Assembly (NCBI GenBank): GCA_016223145.1
Contig: JACRPN010000013.1
Span: forward strand, 59,921 to 123,920
Direction of reading: 5' to 3'
Source of the DNA: Armatimonadota bacterium
GTDB taxonomy: Bacteria > Armatimonadota > Fimbriimonadia > Fimbriimonadales > Fimbriimonadaceae
Length of the DNA stretch: 64,000 nucleotides
Shown here: in pieces, positions 1 through 8,702 of the stretch
Numbering within the stretch: the first letter of the stretch is position 1
How the letters are laid out: each line of letters begins with the position of its first letter
Made by a program: the position numbers and the translations under genes
The notes under the pieces: model-generated
What the model saw: only the letters and a program-made list of their open reading frames with translations
Database searches by the model: none
Told to the model about the DNA's origin: nothing

Positions 1-628
1 GCGAGGCGTCGAGCGGGCGCACGCAATCGGTCAGCATCGGAAGCCAGGTCTTGGCGTTCTTGAACTCCCCGGGGGACGCGAAATACATCTGAAACGCCGC
101 CGAATAGGCGCCATAGGCGTTACAGATTCCTACTGTAACTTCTGCTTGCCGTTCGGAGCCCGTCGGATCAAGGTACTTGATGATAAAGGCCTTGACCTCA
201 TACGAAATGCCCGGGTAGCCGGAGGGCTGCGAGGGGAGGTTCTCTGTGCTCACGCGCTCGATCTGCCGGTAGCCGGCAGCCTCCAGTGCCCAGCTCAAGA
301 ACCGCCAGGGGCTAGATTCGCCGATGCTGCCGATGAGGACTGCCGAACTGGCCCCCTTGCTGCCATCGGGTGAAACGAGGTCAACGCCGTTCGACGTCTC
401 ACTCGACTTCCACCCCTTGGGCGCGACCCAGGAAAAGTAGCCGCCGGATTTGGCAATGAGCAAGGGCCGTTCGAAGGCCGGCTTGACCCTGGCCGTCTTC
501 TGGCTGGACCCCTGTTCAGGAGCAAACGGCACTTGTGAGGCGTCCCGAGCTTGGGCCGTACCGAAGCACCCCGTAGAGACCAGTACGAGCGCGGCGAGCG
601 ACGAGCATGCGAAAGCGGTGCGAAGCAT
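1..628 (-). CDS. Exported protein of unknown function, 3' end outside window
   Basis: An open frame starts at ATG 626-628 and runs off the left edge without a stop, about 209 codons. A GGAGGG ribosome binding site lies 4 bases before the start. The N-terminus has a basic residue, a hydrophobic stretch (AALVLVSTGC) and then GTAQA, so it may be cleaved by signal peptidase I after AQA or be a lipoprotein at the Cys; the lipobox is weak. The mature part begins with a motif like FSWVAPKGWK followed by VDLVSPDG, reminiscent of PsbP/DcrB-type small alpha-beta proteins, which is inference only. No function can be assigned. Confidence 0.8.
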   Translation of the reverse strand, partial: MLRTAFACSSLAALVLVSTGCFGTAQARDASQVPFAPEQGSSQKTARVKPAFERPLLIAKSGGYFSWVAPKGWKSSETSNGVDLVSPDGSKGASSAVLIGSIGESSPWRFLSWALEAAGYRQIERVSTENLPSQPSGYPGISYEVKAFIIKYLDPTGSERQAEVTVGICNAYGAYSAAFQMYFASPGEFKNAKTWLPMLTDCVRPLDAS

Positions 629-937
629 CGATCCCTCCGAGCGTCCGCATCCCAGCGTCGGGTTTCCGGGCGCTCAAGTTGGATTGTCGGGATTCGTGGG
701 CAGCCTCATCGCGGTAAACCTTCCAGGTTTTCAGGGCTTTACTGGAACTCTTTGATGCACAAAGCGGGAACGGGCCAGCCACCCTTTGGGGGGGGTGCAC
801 TAAGGCTCTGCCGCTCTGCAGCACTTCATCGACGGACACTGCCTCTGCCCGCGAAGCGTGGTTCGCCGGTGACGAGAGAGGGGCCAGGGAGCGATAAGCT
901 ATGCGCGAGTCGCGATGTCGGACCGGGTCCATGGCAT

Positions 938-983
938 CACCTCGCCACTTTTGGGGAGAGGCCGGTAAGCTCCGGCGAATCGA
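938..983. repeat. Diverged copy of the CACCTCGCC...GGGGAGAGG repeat (family D)
   Basis: The block reads CACCTCGCCAC...GGGGAGAGGCCGGTAAGC and is a diverged relative of copies at 23097, 41113, 41204 and 57755. The 629-1090 interval around it holds no convincing gene; frames through it have no family-like sequence. Confidence 0.5.
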
Positions 984-1090
984 AGATCCCGCGCCTTAAG
1001 GGACCGAGTGAGGGGCGCCAGAATGCCTGTCGTGACCTCCCACCAGCTGACGATCTGCAACCCGATCAACGCTACCCGCGTTCACCCTTT

Positions 1091-1336
1091 ATGCCGCCGA
1101 ACTTGCCTGAAATAATCGCCGCACTCGGGTTCTTTGGAGCCGTGGTCGTGTTCCCTATCACCTTCCTGCTGTTGCGGCACCAGCGCTCGATGGCCGAGAT
1201 CCTGCACCGAGGAAACCCCGGCGAAACGCAGCAGCGGCTCGAGGCACTGGAGCAAACGGTCCGCGAGCTGAGAGCCGCACATTACGACCGCGTGATCCGG
1301 GAAGATGACCGCAAAGAGCTGAGCGGGAGCGCCTGA
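1091..1336 (+). CDS. Small single-pass membrane protein with coiled-coil tail
   Basis: 81 residues from ATG 1091. A much longer in-frame extension upstream (from 551) was not used because it is Arg/Gly-rich low-quality sequence overlapping the start of the divergent gene. Residues about 6-28 form one hydrophobic segment (ALGFFGAVVVFPITFLLL), followed by a charged helical tail with heptad-like spacing (RLEALEQTVRELRA). There is no good ribosome binding site. The last codons (ELSGSA) lie inside a 72-base repeat that recurs at 3010, so the true C-terminus was probably replaced by repeat sequence. Function unknown. Confidence 0.5.
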   Translation: MPPNLPEIIAALGFFGAVVVFPITFLLLRHQRSMAEILHRGNPGETQQRLEALEQTVRELRAAHYDRVIREDDRKELSGSA

Positions 1337-1387
1337 TTACGCGTCGGGCAGAGCCTGGAAAAGGGGTGCGGCCCCCTCGCGAAGGGT
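1316..1387 (+). repeat. 72-bp dispersed direct repeat, copy 1
   Basis: Nearly identical (one mismatch seen) to 3010-3081. It starts at GAGCTGAGCGG and ends at CTCGCGAAGGGT. Copy 1 supplies the stop codon of the small membrane protein at 1091. Confidence 0.85.
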
Positions 1388-1430
1388 AGCGGGTCCGATG
1401 CCAAAGTCATCTATGGCTTACCACGTCTAA

Positions 1431-1625
1431 TTGAACAAGAGCGGTCGGGTTCACATCCATCTGGGAGAGTGCCCTTCGTGCAACCATGGCGCTGGTGTGC
1501 ACCACCACCGGAAGCACAACAGGTGGATCCCTGAGTCATTTGACTCAATCGACGACGCAAAGCGCGCGGAGAAGCTGGAAAGACCCAACGTCGAGCCGAT
1601 GATTTGCCGAAAGTGCCTGGGTTAG
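1431..1625 (+). CDS. Small Cys/His-rich protein, possibly zinc-binding
   Basis: 64 residues from a TTG start; no ATG is available in frame near the beginning and no strong ribosome binding site is visible. Two CxxC pairs (CPSC near residue 14 and CRKC near residue 60) with several His between them (VHHHRKH) suggest a small zinc ribbon. The interior RWIPESFDSIDDAKRA looks like real protein. It stands alone between repeats. Function unknown; a metal-binding or nucleic-acid-binding role is inference. Confidence 0.5.
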   Translation: MNKSGRVHIHLGECPSCNHGAGVHHHRKHNRWIPESFDSIDDAKRAEKLERPNVEPMICRKCLG

Positions 1626-1674
1626 CTCAGGAAGCCGGACGGCGGTTGGGAGCCTGACTCCGATCGCACCGCGC

Positions 1675-1800
1675 TAAAGCGTGTAGCCACCCAAAGCTCC
1701 GAACAGGTTGCGGTGGCCCCACTTGGAGGGTGGCTGGCCGTGGAGCCACCCTATGTTCCAATCAGGCTGAGGAGGTCACACCCGGAGGGTGGCCAGCCGA
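1675..1800 (+). repeat. Two adjacent REP-like units (family B)
   Basis: Unit 1 (1675-1741) carries AGCCACCC and TTGCGGTGGCCCCAC followed by GGAGGGTGGC; unit 2 (1742-1800) carries GGAGCCACCC and CACCCGGAGGGTGGCCAGCC. The same arrangement recurs at 2940-3005. CCACCC/GGGTGG arms can pair. Confidence 0.7.
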
Positions 1801-1871
1801 TTTTGGGCCCGTGGCTGGGCTCCACCAGATCCTGTGAGGGCCATCCGTGGCCCAAGACGACGTTCTCAAGC

Positions 1872-2441
1872 TCAGTTCTTTCGGCGGCGGATCAGCGCTA
1901 TCGCACCGAATCCGAGCGCGGCAAGAGTTCCGGGCTCAGGAACGGCGTCGTAGGTGAAATCGTCCCAGCCAAGACCGGCGCCATCAGTGATGTTCTTGAT
2001 CTCGATACGCGTGATATTCGAACCGGCAATAGTGACGAGATCTGGCGTATACGGCGTACCGTTCCCGATTACTTGCACCGTGTGGTCGAAGACGTTGTTG
2101 ATGAAAACGTCGACGTCCGCATTGTGGCCGTTGTTGTCGGCGCCGATAGCCAGAAACGAGAGGTTGCTCACGCCGCCCGCAAAGTCGACGTACGTGTCGT
2201 TGACGCAGTTGATGCTGCCGCCAACGGCGAAGGTGCAGATGAAGTTGGGCAGAGACGAGCCGAGGTTCTGGGCTTCAGCACGGTTTTCCTGACCCGAGTT
2301 GCTGGAAAACGTCACACCGGCATACTGCGTCGTGATGACGGTACCAGCAGCGACATTGTCGAAATTGATGGTTGTCGAAGCGAACGAGGGCACGGCCAAG
2401 ATGGCAAGGCCCACGCAGGCAGATAAACTGCGAACGCTCAT
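1872..2441 (-). CDS. PEP-CTERM sorting-domain exported protein
   Basis: 189 residues with an AAGGAG ribosome binding site upstream. A signal peptide covers residues 1-21 (cleavage after SFA). The mature domain is Asn/Gly/Thr-rich beta-type sequence, with two Cys at about 69 and 79. The C-terminus is a classic PEP-CTERM tail: VPEP at 167-170, a hydrophobic helix, then RRRKN. Such proteins are exported and processed by an exosortase at the membrane (family knowledge); the exosortase gene is not in this window. The ligand or role is unknown. The 1872 stop is followed downstream by family B repeats. Confidence 0.93.
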   Translation of the reverse strand: MSVRSLSACVGLAILAVPSFASTTINFDNVAAGTVITTQYAGVTFSSNSGQENRAEAQNLGSSLPNFICTFAVGGSINCVNDTYVDFAGGVSNLSFLAIGADNNGHNADVDVFINNVFDHTVQVIGNGTPYTPDLVTIAGSNITRIEIKNITDGAGLGWDDFTYDAVPEPGTLAALGFGAIALIRRRKN

Positions 2442-2708
2442 CTATTTTCTCCTTTTGGCGCCCCAATCGGAGCGAACCTGTTCGAAAGTATAGCCGAGGC
2501 TATGGTAATTCTACCGATGGAGTGTCCGGGGTCTCCTAAACCCGGCAATATTACGGTGAGCTGTACCTGCCCTAACGCGCGATATCCTTGGAGACGAGAG
2601 GCATTGACCGAGTGGACTCAGACTTTGGTGGGTTGGACCGGACTTTTGTCTTTGGCGACTGGCCACGCTTCGCACGGGTCTCACGCCGGGAAATGAGTTC
2701 GGGAGCCT

Positions 2709-2871
2709 CCACTCTTAAGAAGTTGCGTCATTGTGTTCTGACCTATCCCCACCGCGCACACGCGGTGGGTCGACGGCCAAGTGCTCAGCTTCAATGCACC
2801 CGCCGCGTGGGCGCGGCGGGGTTAGTCTCTGGGAACACCACAGCACATTGACGCAGCTTCTTGAGAGTGGT
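2709..2871. repeat. About 160-bp inverted-repeat element with two inner hairpins
   Basis: Outer arms of about 28 bases pair between 2709-2737 (CCACTCTTAAGAAGTTGCGT) and 2843-2871 (ACGCAGCTTCTTGAGAGTGG on the same strand) with a few mismatches. Inside lie two further hairpins, CCACCGCG...CGCGGTGG at 2748-2767 and CCCGCCGCG...CGCGGCGGG at 2800-2821. There is no coding potential. The form is that of a MITE or compound palindromic repeat. Confidence 0.65.
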
Positions 2872-2939
2872 GTCCGTGGTGGCATTGATCGCCCGGGACC
2901 TGTCTTCAAGCCTTCAGCACGGGATCCATCGCACCGCTC

Positions 2940-3005
2940 AAAAGCGTCGAGCCACCCCATGCTTCGATCAGGTTGCGGTGGCCCCACCCGGAGGGTGGCC
3001 TGCCG
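2940..3005 (+). repeat. REP-like unit (family B)
   Basis: Shares with 1675-1741 the blocks AGCCACCC, CAGGTTGCGGTGGCCCCAC and GGAGGGTGGC. It is followed immediately by the second 72-bp repeat. Confidence 0.7.
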
Positions 3006-3009
3006 AAAG

Positions 3010-3081
3010 GAGCTGAGCGGTAGCGCCTGATTACGCGTCGGGCAGAGCCTGGAAAAGGGGTGCGGCCCCCTCGCGAAGGGT
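3010..3081 (+). repeat. 72-bp dispersed direct repeat, copy 2
   Basis: Near-perfect copy of 1316-1387. Here it is outside any credible gene. At both loci it lies near family B units, so the two may be parts of one composite unit that duplicated. Confidence 0.85.
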
Positions 3082-3524
3082 GCTGTCCGAGTCCTTGAAA
3101 TCCCTGGAATCCTTCGTCACTTCTGGAAAAGCAGTATTTTGGGACTATATTCTGCAGGCATGCAATCCTCCTTGCCCTGCGAGCTCTCTGCATAAGGTGC
3201 TTCGGGGAAGGTCTGTCAACCACGAATTTGGGCCAGGCCACCCTCTGCCTGAACCCCTGGACCAGTCCACTTCGATTGCACCAAGACTCGTGGACTCGTC
3301 GTGGTGCTCCACGCAGCAGGGGGTGGCTTGCCTTCGAGATTCACTGGACACCAAAGAGCGGACTTTCCACCAGCACAATTCGCGTTCATGATTCTAGGTG
3401 GATCGTCGCTTGAGCGCGTCTCCGGGCAAACCGAGTAGACCCTTCCTCGGCCGTGTGCTCGCTTGGCGTAGCTTGGGGCGGTGGCTCAAGGAGCCTGTCA
3501 AGCGATCCGCATCAAGGAACGGAA
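3082..3524. other. Gene-poor interval with a diverged word repeat
   Basis: No frame here looks like a protein. Bases about 3090-3150 (GAGTCCTTGAAATCCCTGG, CACTTCTGGA, TTTTGGGACT) resemble 58895-58960, suggesting another dispersed repeat. Nothing else was recognised. Confidence 0.4.
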
Positions 3525-3608
3525 ATGTCAACCCAACTGATCATCCTGATTATCGTCCTTCTCCTCGTGTTCGGTGGAGGTGGCTACTTCTATCGAAGCC
3601 GCAGATAG
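3525..3608 (+). CDS. 27-residue membrane protein
   Basis: A very short gene: MSTQLIILIIVLLLVFGG, then GGYFYRSRR and a TAG stop. It has an AAGGAACGG ribosome binding site at the right distance. The composition (short Ser/Thr start, about 15 hydrophobic residues, a Gly run, then aromatic and basic residues) resembles tiny single-span membrane proteins often found next to CsbD and BON stress genes; that resemblance is from memory. It begins the stress-type cluster that continues to 5615. Likely located in the cytoplasmic membrane; function unknown. Confidence 0.65.
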   Translation: MSTQLIILIIVLLLVFGGGGYFYRSRR

Positions 3609-3813
3609 ACTCTCGTAGAGTTTGCCCTGGAGCATGGCTGACGGCGCGACCGAGCAGCTCTCGTCGTTGTCCACTGGTGTTCCCACGCCGGCCGCCCTCA
3701 ACTTGCTCATGCCTGTAGGTGAACCCTCGTACACTCAAGGGCAGACTGGTCCGCCCGAGGTGCCGGCACGTAGACTGAAACTTGATGGGCCAAGTGCCGA
3801 TCAAGGTTCTGCC

Positions 3814-4452
3814 ATGAAATTCAAAAGCCTCCTTATTGTCCTTGCAGCAGCCACCACAGTGCTGGCTCCTGCCCAGGTGACTTCACATACCCAGCACGTT
3901 TCCCCCAAGCCAAAGGCCGCTCAACACTCCTCCATGACGATGATGGACATGAAGAAGTGCATGGCCAATATGGCGGCGGGACAAGCAAAGATGGATGCCC
4001 TGGTCCTGAAAATGAATGAGGCCGAGGCTTCGGATAGGCCCGAGGCCACAGCTGCTGTCGTGGCAGAAATGGCGAATCAGCAGAAGGCGATGGGCCAAAT
4101 GTGCTCGATGATGATGAAGCATATGGCACCGATGGCCATGGGATCGAAGGGCTCGTCCATGCCGATGATGAATATGGAGACACACATGGCCAACATGGTG
4201 GCGGCACAAGCTCGAATGGATGATCTTGTCTCAGCCATGAATTCAGCGGAGGGCACCAATAAGGCAGACGCCACGACCGCGGTTGTGGCTGAGATGGCCC
4301 TGCAGCACAAGTCGATGCACCAAATGTGCTCGATGATGATGAAGCACATGGCTTCGCATCCGATGGCGCCCAAAAAGCCGATGGCCAAGACGACCTCAAA
4401 ACGCCCAGCCGCCAAGAAGCCGATGAACCACAAAGCTCACCGCGGCGGCTAA
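3814..4452 (+). CDS. Exported Met/His-rich protein with two tandem domains
   Basis: 212 residues from ATG 3814; the longer frame from 3622 was trimmed because MKFKSLLIVLAAATTVLAPA is a clear signal peptide start. The mature protein has two copies of a roughly 60-70-residue unit. Each begins with a Met-rich motif (MMDMKKCMANM, MMNMETHMANM), continues through an amphipathic helix with conserved AAVVAEMA and ends CSMMMKHMA. The C-terminus is Lys/Pro-rich. Clustered Met, His and single Cys residues suggest periplasmic metal binding, for example copper, but this is inference. The duplication is visible at protein level across roughly 3945-4130 and 4160-4350. Confidence 0.85.
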   Translation: MKFKSLLIVLAAATTVLAPAQVTSHTQHVSPKPKAAQHSSMTMMDMKKCMANMAAGQAKMDALVLKMNEAEASDRPEATAAVVAEMANQQKAMGQMCSMMMKHMAPMAMGSKGSSMPMMNMETHMANMVAAQARMDDLVSAMNSAEGTNKADATTAVVAEMALQHKSMHQMCSMMMKHMASHPMAPKKPMAKTTSKRPAAKKPMNHKAHRGG

Positions 4453-4640
4453 CTCCGGTCCGGCATTTCCTTGCTTCCGTTTTCGAGATTCCGAGTGATG
4501 AAGGCGCCCCGATTCGGCATTCTGTTCTGCACCGGCACCGTTCACTCGCCGCGGTGAACCCCTATTCGCCCGGCATCCAAGGATCCCAACGTCCTCGGGA
4601 CGCTCAGATCCAGTTCAATGCTTGGCAATCCGCGCCTGCT

Positions 4641-4850
4641 TCACGGACCCTCAGGACTCAGCGGCTCCTCCTGGCCATCTTGCCAATGGTGCACGATGGC
4701 ATAGGCCACACCACCGACGAACAGGACGCCACCGACAGCGGCGATCCATGGCAGCATGGGCCGGACGTAGGTTGTTACGATGTCTCCCAAGTACAGGAGC
4801 ACGGCTACAGCCATGATCGCCAAGCCTATCCAGCTAACGCGATTCAACAT
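4641..4850 (-). CDS. Small two-span membrane protein
   Basis: 69 residues with a GAGGAGATG ribosome binding site. Two hydrophobic segments lie at about residues 7-29 (IGLAIMAVAVLLYLGDIVTT) and 33-54 (LPWIAAVGGVLFVGGVAYAI), and an acidic tail follows. It lies upstream of the csbD-like gene's downstream end on the same strand and probably belongs to the same stress cluster. No family recognised. Confidence 0.75.
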   Translation of the reverse strand: MLNRVSWIGLAIMAVAVLLYLGDIVTTYVRPMLPWIAAVGGVLFVGGVAYAIVHHWQDGQEEPLSPEGP

Positions 4851-4945
4851 GTCTTCATCTCCTCGGCCATCCCCGTTGGGGCCGCGATTGGCCGCAAGTC
4901 TCCTTGGGATGATTCCGGGCGTTGGGTTGGCGCCCTGGCTGGGAC

Positions 4946-5113
4946 TTAGCGCAGGGCGTCCTTTGCCTTGCCGTACGCTTCCTCGACTTTTCCCTCCAGC
5001 ACTTTCGCGGCTCCTTCGATCTCGTCCGACTTGGAGTGGGTCAGTTTGCCCTTTGCCTTTTGGACCTTGCCCTTGTTTTGCTTGATCTTTCCCTTAATGC
5101 GATCTTTGTCCAT
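4946..5113 (-). CDS. CsbD family stress protein
   Basis: 55 residues from the ATG at 5111-5113, preceded by TAGGAGATT. The sequence MDKDRIKGKIKQNKGKVQKA, then LEGKVEEAYGKAKD, has the typical CsbD layout of a short Lys-rich helical protein. CsbD-like proteins are general stress proteins of unknown biochemistry, often induced by osmotic or nutrient stress. It is flanked by a BON lipoprotein gene and small membrane proteins, a common partnership. The longer start at 5152 was rejected because it adds 13 uncharacteristic residues and lacks a binding site. Confidence 0.92.
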   Translation of the reverse strand: MDKDRIKGKIKQNKGKVQKAKGKLTHSKSDEIEGAAKVLEGKVEEAYGKAKDALR

Positions 5114-5186
5114 GGAATCTCCTATCCCCCGCTCTCGAGTGGGTTTTGGCAAGACTCAGCCCTGCCTGCAAGCCTCGCGTGTTCGC

Positions 5187-5615
5187 TTACTTGCTGACGA
5201 TTTCCAGGTTGTTCACAACCTTGAATTCACTTCCTGCCATCCCTTCGGCGACGGTAACAGCCTGATCCCGCTGCTTTCGATCAGGCACTGAACCATTCAG
5301 TGTGATCGTCCCGGCCCTCGTGTCGGTGTCGACGTTGATGTCGCCCGCTTTCAGGCCGGAGGCTGAATTGAGGGCGCTCATCACCTTTGAGGTCTGAAGG
5401 GTGTTGTCCGCGGCCTGCTTCGCGTTTTCAGCATCGGTTGCTGCGGCACGCCCAGTCTGTTTCGCGGCATCGCCGGCATCTTGGCCCGCTTCGGAGTATT
5501 GGTCGCGGGCTGCCGGGCTGCACCCTGAAATCACAAAGCCTATGGCCACGGGCAGGGCCAGCCGTTTAATTGCTTTCGTGCCTTCTTTCTGGTTTCTCAA
5601 TGCTTGCTTCCTCAT
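5187..5615 (-). CDS. BON-domain lipoprotein
   Basis: 142 residues from the ATG at 5615; an alternative start lies at 5672, and neither has a clear ribosome binding site. The N-terminus is basic, then hydrophobic, with lipobox VISGC (Cys about residue 32). An Ala-rich helical linker (AGDAAKQTGRAAATDAENAK) precedes a C-terminal BON domain at about 75-142 with GDINVDTDTRAGTITLNGSV and a final EFKVVNNLEIVSK. BON domains bind membranes or phospholipid, so this is likely a periplasmic envelope-stress protein. It is the first gene of the minus-strand run with csbD. Confidence 0.88.
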   Translation of the reverse strand: MRKQALRNQKEGTKAIKRLALPVAIGFVISGCSPAARDQYSEAGQDAGDAAKQTGRAAATDAENAKQAADNTLQTSKVMSALNSASGLKAGDINVDTDTRAGTITLNGSVPDRKQRDQAVTVAEGMAGSEFKVVNNLEIVSK

Positions 5616-5940
5616 GTAGGGCTTGCGACGGATTTCCCTTAAGGAAACTCGAGCCTTTAGGTTTCCGGTCATCTCGATCAGGGTCTACCGAAAGCCGTAG
5701 CCTCCACCTTCTGAGAGTCTACGGGCCCGCTTTGGCCCGCGCAAGTCGAACATTCGACGTCCCACTAAATCCAGACACGGAATGGAGGGCAGCTGAGGGG
5801 ACCGGCTTTTGTGGGTGGCAGGCGCTTGGGCTCAAGAGTGTTCCAGAGCCGTTCATCCGATCTGTAAGCTGGTGGGCCTGTCGAGGGTAGAAGGCGCCGC
5901 TTTCGCCCCATACCTCCCAGAGTCGGTGTGGGGCGGCACC
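5616..5940. other. Interval without recognised gene
   Basis: No convincing frame on either strand; the interval leads into the tandem repeat at 5941. Nothing else was recognised. Confidence 0.4.
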
Positions 5941-6065
5941 CTAAGCTGGGCTATCCCGGTGTCACCCAACTCTGTGTCCCCACGCGAAGCGTGGCTGGCC
6001 GGCACTCAAATCTGGGTAATCCCAGTGTCACCCTTCCCTGTGACCCCACGCAAAGCGTGGCTGGA
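5941..6065 (+). repeat. Tandem 66-bp REP-like repeat, two units
   Basis: Unit 1 has CTGGGCTATCCCGGTGTCACC and then CCACGCGAAGCGTGGCTGG; unit 2 has CTGGGTAATCCCAGTGTCACC and then CCACGCAAAGCGTGGCTGG. Each unit holds two short hairpins, CTGGG...CCCAG-like and CCACGC-GCGTGG. The second hairpin has a relative at 63353-63372 beside the RAYT genes. Confidence 0.8.
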
Positions 6066-6107
6066 CGAGACAAGTAGGACAGATACGACGTATTGGAGGC
6101 ATCTGAC

Positions 6108-6686
6108 TTATTGGGAGTGTGGATGGTCAGATTGGCTGGAGCGGTGCTGGGTCCGGGCCTTGTGGAGGCGTTCGGTGAAGCCGCCTTCCTCAGCAAAGTC
6201 TCTCTCCAGGCGCCGTAGGAGCTGGTCCAGCAGATAGGAAGCCTGGTGGATCAGGCAAATGAGAGTGTTTGCGGAGGATTCCTCGGACTTTTCTTCGATA
6301 TAGGTCCTATAAGTCGAATAGGACTTATCTTTCCTCATGGCAAGACTTCTGATGAAGAGCGCCTTTTCGTGGTCTTTGGGCCAGAGTTCGAGGCTTTTCT
6401 GCCGAAGGAAGTCCTCGTAATCGAGCAACAACTCCTCGAGACTCGCCCTGGCAACTCCCATCAGTTTGAGCTCAATCTTCTTGGAAGTCGCTGAGAACTG
6501 GCTACCCTCGGCGATGTTCTGCTTTCCGCTACGGGCAGCCTGCACCATCTGGTCCTTTGTTCTGGACTTTGGATCGACACAGCGCCTGCAGAAAGCGACG
6601 GTCCCATCATAGATAATCTCTGCAAGTTTGAAGACTTCCAGACCGCGATAGCCCCCGTGCGGAGGAATGATTGGGCGGTCCGGCAT
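6108..6686 (-). CDS. Four helix bundle suffix-domain protein with internal repeat insertion
   Basis: 192 residues from the ATG at 6684-6686. The frame extends to 6755, but those extra codons are the groEL terminator. Family features are strong: GGYRGLEVFKLAEIIYDGTV at the start, DQMVQAARSGKQNIAEGS at 45-62, ASLEELLLDYEDFL at 81-94, and LLDQLLRRLERDF with EEGGF near the end. Such proteins are related to 23S-intervening-sequence four-helix bundles and have no settled function. Residues about 118-136 (RKDKSYSTYRTYIEEKSEES) are encoded by an inserted hairpin repeat built from GTCCTAT/ATAGGAC, in frame, between two conserved helices. Confidence 0.85.
   Translation of the reverse strand: MPDRPIIPPHGGYRGLEVFKLAEIIYDGTVAFCRRCVDPKSRTKDQMVQAARSGKQNIAEGSQFSATSKKIELKLMGVARASLEELLLDYEDFLRQKSLELWPKDHEKALFIRSLAMRKDKSYSTYRTYIEEKSEESSANTLICLIHQASYLLDQLLRRLERDFAEEGGFTERLHKARTQHRSSQSDHPHSQ
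6303..6330. repeat. Hairpin repeat inside the four-helix gene
   Basis: GTCCTAT at 6305-6311 and ATAGGAC at 6319-6325 form an inverted repeat. The same word builds the groEL terminator at 6722-6751, 400 bases away. Confidence 0.6.
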
Positions 6687-6714
6687 GGGCGGGAGGCTAC
6701 CACAGGAATGCGAC

Positions 6715-6751
6715 AAAAAAAGACCTATAGGACATATGAGTCCTATAGGTC
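6715..6751 (-). terminator. Rho-independent terminator of groEL
   Basis: On the minus strand a perfect 12-bp stem GACCTATAGGAC/GTCCTATAGGTC with a 6-base loop is followed by seven T. It lies 30 bases after the groEL stop codon and just before the downstream four-helix gene, so that gene probably needs its own promoter. Confidence 0.9.
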
Positions 6752-6780
6752 CCATTCAGGGAGGCTGGACTTAGGCTCCC

Positions 6781-8546
<1,766 letters not shown>

Positions 8547-8553
8547 CTCTCTG

Positions 8554-8580
8554 TTAGCACTCGGCGCTGATGACTGCTAT
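8554..8580 (-). promoter_or_regulatory. CIRCE operator of groEL (HrcA site)
   Basis: TTAGCACTC, nine bases, then GACTGCTAT: the left arm is perfect and the right arm matches 7 of 9 positions of GAGTGCTAA. It overlaps the proposed -10 box, as expected for repression by HrcA. Confidence 0.9.
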
Positions 8581-8608
8581 TTTGGCACTCTCAGGGAGAG
8601 AGTGTCAA
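8579..8608 (-). promoter_or_regulatory. groEL promoter
   Basis: On the minus strand TTGACA (8603-8608), 18 bases, CAAAAT (8579-8584). The spacer itself contains an inverted repeat CACTCTC...GAGAGTG. The position directly before CIRCE supports a housekeeping-sigma promoter under HrcA control. Confidence 0.7.
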
Positions 8609-8702
8609 CAGAAACCCTGCAGTCTGATGGCCAAAGGCGGCAAGTGGTGCTCAGGCGTGCGCGAATCTAGGTCCCTTTGTCATTGAATCGACCTTCTGAC
8701 CC

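Noticed and set aside
1713-2426. 237-codon plus-strand frame
   Set aside because: Antisense to the PEP-CTERM gene, which has a signal peptide, binding site and sorting tail.
3080-3391. 103-codon plus-strand frame
   Set aside because: No family-like sequence; it begins in the 72-bp repeat and runs through a diverged word repeat.
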